A stretch of DNA of 14,641 nucleotides, from positions 1 through 14,641 of the forward strand of contig JAITCP010000145.1 in assembly GCA_031283025.1 (NCBI GenBank), written 5' to 3'. This DNA is from Spirochaetaceae bacterium (GTDB lineage Bacteria > Spirochaetota > Spirochaetia > Treponematales > Breznakiellaceae). The translations under genes and the position numbers were made by a program. Below are positions 1-5,001 of this stretch, piece by piece. Below the pieces are notes generated by a model. The model was not told the DNA's origin, ran no database searches, and worked only from the letters and a program-made list of their open reading frames with translations. Within the stretch, counting starts at the first letter, position 1, and every line of letters begins with the position of its first letter.

Positions 1-477
1 CCGATAGAATGGTTTTTAATGACCAACGAACCGGTAGAAACCGTTGATGCGGCTTATGAACGTGTCTGTTATTACACGCAACGATGGAAGATAGAGCGGT
101 TTCATTACGTGCTGAAGTCCGGCTGCGCGGTGAAAAAACTTCAGGAGCGAAGCATGGACAAAACAACGTTGTTGGTACTGGTGTATTCGGTCATAGCGGT
201 CAGTATTATGAATATGACATATATTGCCCGTATACATCCCGAAGAACCGTGTACGATATTTTTTGAGGAAGAAGAATGGAAGGCGCTGTATTGTACGGCG
301 AACAAGACGAAAAAGGCGCCGCGAGAGCCCTATAGCATACAGGAAGCGGTAACATATCTTGGACGTCTGGGAGGGCCGAAGCGTGCCCCCAGTGACGGCC
401 CGCCACGTTTAAAAACCGTGTGGTTGGGCCTTATGACGCTTAACATTTTGTTGGCTTATCGGGACTGGTTACAGTGA
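1..477 (+). CDS. IS4-family (Tn5-like) transposase, C-terminal part, cut by the window edge
   Basis: The frame is open from base 1, so the gene enters from the left; the internal ATG at 19 is not a credible start. About 158 residues are visible. Residues Y25, R28, E32 and K39, counted from base 1, reproduce the Y-(2)-R-(3)-E-(6)-K signature of IS4-family DDE transposases, with E32 as the last catalytic acidic residue. The tail around residues 118-156 has the LGRLGG...DGPP...W.GL pattern of the C-terminal dimerisation region of Tn5-type transposases. The catalytic aspartates lie outside the window, so activity cannot be judged. It would cut and paste its own IS. Family assignment is strong; the exact IS is not identified. 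Confidence 0.88.
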   Translation, partial: PIEWFLMTNEPVETVDAAYERVCYYTQRWKIERFHYVLKSGCAVKKLQERSMDKTTLLVLVYSVIAVSIMNMTYIARIHPEEPCTIFFEEEEWKALYCTANKTKKAPREPYSIQEAVTYLGRLGGPKRAPSDGPPRLKTVWLGLMTLNILLAYRDWLQ

Positions 478-600
478 TTCTGTGGGTCAAGTTTAGCCCC
501 AAGCCCGGGACATACCCGCTACGCGTTTTTCCATGGCATAGCTCCAGCCCCTCCTTTCTTTCATTATCGGTTTTTCAAAGGTTTTCTGAAGGGGATATTT
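478..600. other. non-coding stretch after the transposase, probably holding the IS right end
   Basis: I see no credible gene here. The right terminal repeat of the Tn5-like element should lie within this stretch. The sequence around 503-515 (AAGCCCGGGACAT) is a possible end, but the matching left end is outside the window, so the boundary cannot be fixed. An AAGGGG Shine-Dalgarno-like stretch at 589-594 precedes the ATG at 601. Confidence 0.3.
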
Positions 601-775
601 ATGCCAGGCTCCTAGGAAAGGTTATACACTGGAGGAATTCAAAAATCAGCTTTTGTTCATCGGCCTGAACAAGTACGAAAAAGTCATCCTTCCTGTTGAA
701 ATAGGCAAGGAGTATCAAGCGGAGGAGCAAGCCCAGAGCACAAAGATTATTACATTTCCCGGGGGTACGGCATGA
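601..775 (+). pseudogene. small unrecognised ORF with a one-base frame defect, coupled to the HU gene
   Basis: An ATG at 601 with a good purine-rich Shine-Dalgarno (589-594) opens a frame that stops after four codons at TAG 613-615. The next frame is open from about 590 to TGA 773-775 and reads like real protein: it contains YTLEEFKNQLLFIGLNKYEK and ends in FPGGTA, but it has no ATG. Removing one base near 613 would join them into a 57-residue protein. The stop overlaps the HU start as ATGA, the usual arrangement of co-translated genes. I do not recognise the family. It could be a decayed gene, a sequencing error, or a gene with a rare start codon. Confidence 0.45.
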
Positions 776-1035
776 GCAGGAAATTCACCCGCGCCGATAT
801 TGCCAAAACGATAGCGGGGGCCGGTATAGAGCGCACAAACGCCGCCGCCATTGCCCTGGCTATTATCAAGGCAATGGCTGACGCGCTGATCGCCGGAAAG
901 GCGATTGAATTCCGGGGCTTCGGAGCCCTGGAAGTGAAGGAGCGCAAGGCACACAAGGCGCGTAACCCCAAAACAGGGGAAACGCTTATTGCCCCGGCGT
1001 GGCGGCGGATACTGTTCCGCCAGGGCAGAGACTGA
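772..1035 (+). CDS. HU/IHF-family DNA-binding protein
   Basis: This 87-residue protein has the size and layout of HU/IHF subunits: an N-terminal helical half (about 1-43) and a beta-arm half. Residues 49-70 carry the family signature, with GFGALEVKER followed by K-A-x-N-P-K-T-G-E, the DNA-minor-groove arm. Such proteins bend DNA and compact the nucleoid; several assist recombinases and phage packaging. The ATG overlaps the stop of the upstream small ORF by ATGA, so translation is probably coupled. A G-rich stretch at 761-765 may serve as ribosome site. The tail (WRRILFRQGRD) departs from the usual chromosomal HU tail. With transposase debris on the left and a tRNA scar on the right, I infer an accessory copy carried by an integrated element, not the housekeeping HU. 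Confidence 0.85.
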   Translation: MSRKFTRADIAKTIAGAGIERTNAAAIALAIIKAMADALIAGKAIEFRGFGALEVKERKAHKARNPKTGETLIAPAWRRILFRQGRD

Positions 1036-1155
1036 AAGCGGCATTGAAGAACGCGCCGGAAGAAGGCCCGATATTGTAACCATTGTGTAGCAAAATTTAA
1101 CAACAATGTTTTTAATTCCATACAGGGCAAGGAATTACAAAAAAGCAAAATGTTA
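1036..1155. other. AT-rich spacer with two inverted repeats, left of the tRNA scar
   Basis: There is no gene. Two small inverted repeats are visible: CATTGT at 1081-1086 with ACAATG at 1103-1108, followed by five T, which could be a weak terminator for the HU gene; and TAATTCC at 1113-1119 with GGAATTA at 1131-1137 (7-bp perfect arms, 11-nt loop). Repeats this close to a tRNA-derived core could be recombinase arm sites, but that is only a possibility. Confidence 0.3.
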
Positions 1156-1197
1156 CTGTTAACCACTGTGTCCGTGGTTCGAATCCGCGCGGGGGGA
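1156..1197 (+). tRNA. truncated tRNA-Asn: 3' half only, probable attachment-site scar
   Basis: The sequence begins with an intact anticodon loop CTGTTAA (1156-1162, anticodon GTT = Asn). It continues with a 5-nt 3' anticodon strand CCACT (1163-1167), a 5-nt variable loop GTGTC (1168-1172), T stem CGTGG (1173-1177), T loop TTCGAAT (1178-1184), closing strand CCGCG (1185-1189), a 7-nt acceptor strand (1190-1196) and a discriminator A at 1197. All lengths fit a canonical tRNA. Upstream there is no matching anticodon strand (1151-1155, TGTTA, does not pair with CCACT), no D arm and no 5' acceptor strand. The gene is therefore non-functional. Truncation exactly at the anticodon loop is typical of tyrosine-recombinase crossover sites. 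Confidence 0.8.
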
Positions 1198-1217
1198 GAA
1201 AAACCTATAACTGCCCT

Positions 1218-1439
1218 ATACAATGGGATGGGTGGGAGGTTGACAAGTACCGCCTTTTCCGGAGGCGGCGGGATACCAAAATGGGCATCCATCTGGTGAG
1301 TACCTGGGCCGGTGAATTGGGCATGGTACTCGGACAGATGAAGACTAAAGAGAAATGCCAAAAGCAAGAGTTTTCGCCCAACCGCAAACGCCTTTATGCT
1401 TCGCACAATAAATTGCGGGCCAAATTCAGTTGTTCCTAA
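1218..1439 (+). pseudogene. ISAs1-family transposase remnant
   Basis: One frame is open through this stretch to TAA 1437-1439, without a start codon of its own. The central part, roughly 1281-1347, reads GIHLVSTWAGELGMVLGQ followed by MKTKEK. This matches the conserved block of ISAs1-family (H-repeat-associated) DDE transposases, normally IHLVSAWA...LGQ.KV.EKSNEI. The expected SNEITAIPELL continuation is missing and is replaced by an unrelated basic tail, so the gene has an internal deletion as well as losing both ends. The last bases overlap the end of kduD on the other strand. Its exact left limit is uncertain because the frame stays open toward the tRNA scar. Confidence 0.72.
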
Positions 1440-2236
1440 GGCTGTTTCCCGATATAGGCAAGAATGCCGCCGTCCACATACAGTATATGGCCGTTTACAA
1501 AATCCGAAGCGTTGGATGCGAGGAAGACAGCGGGGCCTTCAAGGTCTTCCGGCTTCCCCCAGCGGGCGGCGGGGGTTTTGGCAATGATGAACTGGTCAAA
1601 GGGGTGGCGGCTTCCGTCGCCCTGGCGTTCCCGCAGGGGAGCCGTCTGCGGCGTCTCGATGTAACCCGGCCCCAGGCCGTTGCACTGTATGTTGAATTGG
1701 CCGAATTCGCTGGCGATGTTTTTGGTAAGCATCTTAAGGCCGCCTTTTGCCGCGGCATAGGCGCTCACCGTCTCGCGGCCAAGTTCGCTCATCATGCTGC
1801 ATATATTGATAATTTTCCCGCCGCCTTTTTTTATCATGGACGGGATGACAGCTTTTGCGACAATAAAGGGTGCGTTAAGATCCACGTCTATTACCAGCCT
1901 GAAATCCGCGGCGTTCATCTCTGTCATGGGTACGCGTTTTATGACACCTGCGTTATTGACAAGAATATCAACCACGCCCACTTCTTTTTCTATTTTCGCC
2001 GCCGTCTCGTTTACCGTTTTCTCGTCGGTTACGTCACAGATATAGCCGTGTACCGGAATCCCCGCGGCCTTGTATGCATCAAGCCCCTTGTCAAGCTGCT
2101 CCTTGCCGATGTCGTTAAAAACAATCGCCGCGCCGGCTTTATGGTAAGCCTGGGCAATGGCGAAACCGATGCCGTAGGAAGCCCCGGTAACCCATGCGAT
2201 TTTTCCTTTCAACGAAAATTTGTCATTAATTTCCAT
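1436..2236 (-). CDS. kduD: 2-dehydro-3-deoxy-D-gluconate 5-dehydrogenase (KduD-type SDR)
   Basis: This classical short-chain dehydrogenase has 266 residues. The Rossmann cofactor motif TGASYGIG is at 17-24, NNAG at 94-97, and the catalytic set N121, S147, Y160 and K164 (YxxxK) is complete. The tail (VDGGILAYIGKQP) is like that of gluconate-5-dehydrogenase/KduD proteins. KduD reduces 2,5-diketo-3-deoxygluconate to 2-keto-3-deoxygluconate with NAD(P)H in the cytoplasm, directly after KduI. The close relative gluconate 5-dehydrogenase (IdnO) cannot be excluded by sequence alone; the adjacent kduI decides the call. It lies 54 bp downstream of kduI on the same strand. A strong AAGGAGAG ribosome site sits about 5 nt before the ATG. 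The 3' end touches transposon debris but the protein looks full length. Confidence 0.87.
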   Translation of the reverse strand: MEINDKFSLKGKIAWVTGASYGIGFAIAQAYHKAGAAIVFNDIGKEQLDKGLDAYKAAGIPVHGYICDVTDEKTVNETAAKIEKEVGVVDILVNNAGVIKRVPMTEMNAADFRLVIDVDLNAPFIVAKAVIPSMIKKGGGKIINICSMMSELGRETVSAYAAAKGGLKMLTKNIASEFGQFNIQCNGLGPGYIETPQTAPLRERQGDGSRHPFDQFIIAKTPAARWGKPEDLEGPAVFLASNASDFVNGHILYVDGGILAYIGKQP

Positions 2237-2258
2237 GTCTCTCTCCTTATATGATTAT

Positions 2259-2295
2259 GATAATAGCCGACGTTTTAATGTCGGATATTATTATC
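2259..2295 (-). promoter_or_regulatory. intercistronic hairpin between kduI and kduD
   Basis: The 54-bp gap is almost filled by an inverted repeat. Inner arms CCGAC (2267-2271) and GTCGG (2280-2284) enclose a mostly A/T loop; outer arms GATAATA (2259-2265) and TATTATC (2289-2295) extend it with a small asymmetric bulge. It overlaps the kduI stop codon. There is no T tract after it, so it is more likely an mRNA-stability or processing element than a terminator. Confidence 0.45.
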
Positions 2296-3127
2296 TCAGT
2301 TCCGTTGTTAAAACGGTGTCCATGTCGTCAAACGTCTGGTTCTCCCCGGCCATCGCCCAGATAAAGGTGTAAGCGGCGGTGCCCGCCCCTGAATGGATCG
2401 ACCAGGAAGGTGAAATGACCGCCTGCTCGTTGTTCATGACGATATGGCGGGTTTCATTCGGCTGGCCGTGCATATGGAAAACCACGGCTCCCGGCTTTAT
2501 GTCAAAATAAAGGTAGACTTCCATGCGCCGCTCATGGGTGTGGCAGGGCATGGTGTTCCAGACCGATCCTTCCTCAAGAATGGTCATGCCCATTACCAAC
2601 TGGCAGCTTTGGCAGACAGCGGGATGCACGTATTGATAGATGGTGCGCACATTCACCGTGGCGGCCTCGCCCAGTTTGCGGGGGTTGGCTTTTTCAATCG
2701 GGATAAAAACAACCGGATAGGAAGTATGGGCCGGCGCGCTTGCAAGGTAGAATTTTGGCGGATCGTTTTTTTCCGTTGCACAGAACGCCAGGTCTTTTAC
2801 CCCCTTGCCCACATACAGGCCGTCGCCTTTTTTCATGGCGTATTCCGTACCGTCCGCCGACACTTTCCCACGGCCAGCAATGCAGATAATTCCCAGTTCC
2901 CTGCGATCAAGGAAAACTTCGCTCCCAAAGTCCTTGCCCCCCTCAAGGCGCAGCGTTTTCTCCGCCGGGAAAGCCCCGCCAAACACCATCCTGTCTACGT
3001 GGGTATAACACAGGCTGATTTGATCTTTAACAAAAACATTTTCAAAAAGAAAATGTTCCCTCATCGTTTTTGTGTCGAAATGTTTTGCGTCATCAGGATG
3101 ATCGGCATAACGGATTTCCATTTTCAT
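2291..3127 (-). CDS. kduI: 5-dehydro-4-deoxy-D-glucuronate isomerase
   Basis: This 278-residue protein matches the usual KduI length. It isomerises 4-deoxy-L-threo-5-hexosulose uronate, which arises spontaneously from the unsaturated uronic acid released by GH105 or oligogalacturonate lyase, to 2,5-diketo-3-deoxygluconate. The C-terminal cupin carries the metal ligands H196, H198, E203 (HTHERRMEVYLYF, 196-208) and H245, at the same numbers as in the Escherichia coli enzyme. The N-terminal half is the second cupin-like domain. It is first gene of a kduI-kduD pair. An AGGAGG ribosome site lies about 5 nt before the chosen ATG; a second ATG two codons later is less well placed. A -10-like TATAGT (minus strand, 3150-3155) precedes it, without a convincing -35. 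Confidence 0.96.
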   Translation of the reverse strand: MKMEIRYADHPDDAKHFDTKTMREHFLFENVFVKDQISLCYTHVDRMVFGGAFPAEKTLRLEGGKDFGSEVFLDRRELGIICIAGRGKVSADGTEYAMKKGDGLYVGKGVKDLAFCATEKNDPPKFYLASAPAHTSYPVVFIPIEKANPRKLGEAATVNVRTIYQYVHPAVCQSCQLVMGMTILEEGSVWNTMPCHTHERRMEVYLYFDIKPGAVVFHMHGQPNETRHIVMNNEQAVISPSWSIHSGAGTAAYTFIWAMAGENQTFDDMDTVLTTELR

Positions 3128-3198
3128 AAGCCTCCTGTTTTTTTATGATACTATATTTGTCGGAAAATAGCAATTACGTGGAAGGGAATCCCAAAGAC

Positions 3199-3360
3199 TC
3201 ACACAAAGGCACAAAGGAGATCACAAAGGGGGGAAGGGGGTTATTGTTCGCAATCTTAGCATGGGCTACACCACTCCCCACTCCCCACTCCCCACTCCCT
3301 ACTCCCCATTCCCCACTCCCCACTCCCCACTCCCCCTCTTCCTTTGTGCTCTTTGTGTGA
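3199..3360. repeat. intergenic repeat element, copy A, with CACAAAG-rich terminal inverted repeats
   Basis: The left end TCACACAAAGGCACAAAGGA (3199-3218) is the inverse of the right end at 3340-3360, apart from one inserted base. Inside are a 19-nt core at 3245-3263 (TGTTCGCAATCTTAGCATG) and then a heptamer array. The core recurs in copies B (4910-4928) and C (7815-7833, opposite strand) with two to five differences. Right after the core start, TAGC-ATGG-GCTA (3257-3268) forms a small hairpin. The layout resembles a MITE or REP-like element; it has no coding capacity. Confidence 0.72.
3271..3336. repeat. tandem heptamer array CCCCACT (GGGGAGT on the minus strand)
   Basis: After a 5-nt partial unit there are eight consecutive 7-bp units: six CCCCACT, one CCCTACT and one CCCCATT, then a run of C. 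The minus strand has successive G3-G4 runs separated by 3-4 nt, a canonical potential G-quadruplex. A 7-bp unit shifts frame on every repeat, and short proline-rich frames across it are artefacts. Confidence 0.85.
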
Positions 3361-3437
3361 ATTACCTCGAATAAAGTCCTTGAATAAGGCGGCTTGAAAT
3401 ATTCGCGGATTTTTGACATTATTAATAAGAGGGCATT

Positions 3438-4889
3438 ATGCAGTATTCAGGGTTTGAAGTTTACGAAAAATCAATTAACAAGAGTGATTCAGTTGAGGCG
3501 CTTGAAGTTTTTATGGCGAAGGAAATGCCGCCTGAAAAGCCGGGCGATTTTCTTGTTGTTAATTTCAGGAACGGGGATAATCTTGGGTTTACGGGGGAAA
3601 AAATAGCGGACGGTTTGATAAAAGCCCCGCTCTCGCATGAAAACGCCAATGTCCTGCGGAAAGTATTCCCTTTTACTTCACCTTCGCGCGTTCTTTGCAA
3701 AGAGCGGAGTTTTGGCCTTGGCGACAGGCTGGGTATTGCCACGCCGGGCCACATCAAACTTTTTGAAAAATACGACGCATATCCCGTATTCGCCCAGCAG
3801 TCCATCCGCGAACTCACCCTGACAGGCCGCTGCTATGAAGATGTGCTGGATGCGGCTGGTTTTGCGGTGTTCAGGGAAGGCTTTAAGAAAGAATGGGGCG
3901 CAGACGGCGATCATCTGAAAACCGCAGAGGATATACAGTACGCCCTTTCCCTGGGCTTTACCATGATCACTCTGGACTGTTCCGAACATATCAGGAACGA
4001 TATAAACGAGACAAACGCCCCTTCGCTGCTACGGGAAATTGCCGATAAATACCTTGGAAAACAATTTGATATAGGCGAAGGGGTAATTTTAACTTTTACC
4101 GAACAAGAGCTGGCTGTCATCAACGGCATTTACGGCAAAGCGATTGCTTTTGCCTCTGATATGTACCGGCGTTTTTTTACGGACGGAAAATACAGCGCGG
4201 ATTTTGAAATATCAATAGATGAAACACTCACCCCAACCACCCCGCTTCAGCATTACTTTGTCGCCAGGGAATTAATTGAAGCGGGGGTTTCTTTTGCCAC
4301 TATGGCGCCAAGGTTCTGCGGGGAGTTCCAAAAGGGCGTTGATTATTCAGGCGGCATCGAACAGTTCAATAAAGAAATTAAAGTTCACGCGGTAATTGCC
4401 CGGCATTTCAAATATAAACTCAGCATACACTCAGGTTCGGACAAGTTCAGCGTGTTCCCCGCCATCGGAAAAGAAACCCGCAATATATTCCACGTAAAAA
4501 CTGCCGGAACCAACTGGCTGGAAGCGGTGCGCGTCATTGCCCAGGTTGATCCTGTCCTGTACAGGGAAGTCCACAAGTACGCCCTGTCCGTATTTGAAGA
4601 GGCACGCAAGTATTATCATGTTACCACCGATCTCGGCAAAATCCCCGATGTTGATTCATTGCCGGACGAAGAGCTGCCGAAACTTTTTGAAAATAACGAC
4701 TCGCGTCAGCTCATCCATATTACCTACGGCCTTATCCTGAACAGAAAAAACTCAGACGGCGGTTCCTTTACATTCAGGGACAGGCTGTACAATTTATGGC
4801 GGCGGAATGAAGACTTGTATAATCAGGCGCTAATCCGTCATATCGGGAAGCACCTGGATTTGTTAGGTGTTAGGGGGAGTGGGGAGTAG
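3438..4889 (+). CDS. uxaE: tagaturonate epimerase UxaE
   Basis: I recognise this 483-residue protein as the UxaE family, described in Thermotoga maritima, which converts D-tagaturonate to D-fructuronate. It links galacturonate catabolism to the fructuronate/mannonate route and so can replace tagaturonate reductase plus altronate dehydratase. Recognisable stretches include FGLGDRLGIATPGH (92-105), a histidine-containing LSIHSGSDKFSVFPAIGK block (328-345) and QLIHITYG (424-431). No signal peptide: cytoplasmic. It is read away from kduI and toward GH105. An AAGAGGG ribosome site precedes the ATG. The last residues (about GSGE) and the stop TAG are encoded by heptamer-repeat DNA of copy B, so the natural C-terminus may have been altered. 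Upstream UxaC and downstream UxuB/UxuA are not in the window. Confidence 0.92.
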   Translation: MQYSGFEVYEKSINKSDSVEALEVFMAKEMPPEKPGDFLVVNFRNGDNLGFTGEKIADGLIKAPLSHENANVLRKVFPFTSPSRVLCKERSFGLGDRLGIATPGHIKLFEKYDAYPVFAQQSIRELTLTGRCYEDVLDAAGFAVFREGFKKEWGADGDHLKTAEDIQYALSLGFTMITLDCSEHIRNDINETNAPSLLREIADKYLGKQFDIGEGVILTFTEQELAVINGIYGKAIAFASDMYRRFFTDGKYSADFEISIDETLTPTTPLQHYFVARELIEAGVSFATMAPRFCGEFQKGVDYSGGIEQFNKEIKVHAVIARHFKYKLSIHSGSDKFSVFPAIGKETRNIFHVKTAGTNWLEAVRVIAQVDPVLYREVHKYALSVFEEARKYYHVTTDLGKIPDVDSLPDEELPKLFENNDSRQLIHITYGLILNRKNSDGGSFTFRDRLYNLWRRNEDLYNQALIRHIGKHLDLLGVRGSGE

Positions 4890-4997
4890 GGAGTAGGGAG
4901 TGGGGTTTTTGTCCGTAATCTAAGCGTGGGCTTCACGATGGGATAGCGGACAAAAACCCCTTCTTCCCCCCTTTGTATCTTTGTGTTCTTTGTGTGA
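4873..4997. repeat. intergenic repeat element, copy B
   Basis: The element starts inside the end of uxaE with a G-rich heptamer array (4873-4905), provides the uxaE stop codon, and continues through core TGTCCGTAATCTAAGCGTG (4910-4928). It ends in a CTTTGTG-rich tail at 4978-4997 that matches the right end of copy A. Nothing else occupies the gap between the convergent genes uxaE and GH105. Within the core AAGC-GTGG-GCTT forms a hairpin at the place where copy A has TAGC-ATGG-GCTA. Confidence 0.72.
4902..4960. terminator. long inverted repeat between convergent genes, possible bidirectional terminator
   Basis: Perfect 14-bp arms, GGGGTTTTTGTCCG (4902-4915) and CGGACAAAAACCCC (4947-4960), enclose a 31-nt loop holding most of the conserved core. 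Its position between converging uxaE and GH105 suits termination in both directions. There is no clean T run after either arm, so terminator function is inferred from position and stem strength only. Confidence 0.5.
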
Positions 4998-5001
4998 TCC
5001 C

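Larger units (their letters stand above)
3128..3437. promoter_or_regulatory. divergent control region between kduI and uxaE, mostly filled by a repeat
   Basis: The 310 bp hold no gene. kduI is read leftward and uxaE rightward from here, so both promoters should lie inside. The kduI side has a TATAGT -10-like hexamer (3150-3155, minus strand). The uxaE side has an AAGAGGG ribosome site (3427-3433), but I could not find a well-spaced promoter. The middle, 3199-3360, is repeat copy A. Any operator shared by the two genes must lie in the roughly 70 bp on either side of that repeat. Confidence 0.4.

Noticed and set aside
601..620. Programmed +1 frameshift in the small ORF, as in prfB
   Set aside because: The P-site codon TCC would have to re-pair with CCT, which is unfavourable, so mutation or sequencing error is more likely.
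474..668. 64-codon plus-strand frame
   Set aside because: It overlaps the transposase stop, has no ribosome site and an implausible composition; the better coding signal at 601-775 is in another frame.
1100..1197. A complete tRNA ending at 1197
   Set aside because: No D arm, no 5' acceptor strand, and the 5' anticodon strand does not pair; only the 3' half is present.
1430..2254. Long plus-strand open frame of 274 codons
   Set aside because: It is antisense to kduD, whose motifs and ribosome site are clear; the plus frame has no recognisable domain.
3271..3336. Heptamer arrays as a CRISPR array
   Set aside because: Units are contiguous 7-mers without spacers of 25-40 bp and there are no cas genes.
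3145..3360. Proline-rich frames (PTPHSPLP repeats) and the opposite glycine-rich frame
   Set aside because: They are translations of the 7-bp tandem array; there is no ribosome site or protein family, and the repeat lies in an intergenic element.
3394..3422. Promoter for uxaE (TTGAAA, 17 bp, CATTAT)
   Set aside because: Transcription would start within the ribosome site, about 8 nt before the ATG, leaving no room for initiation.
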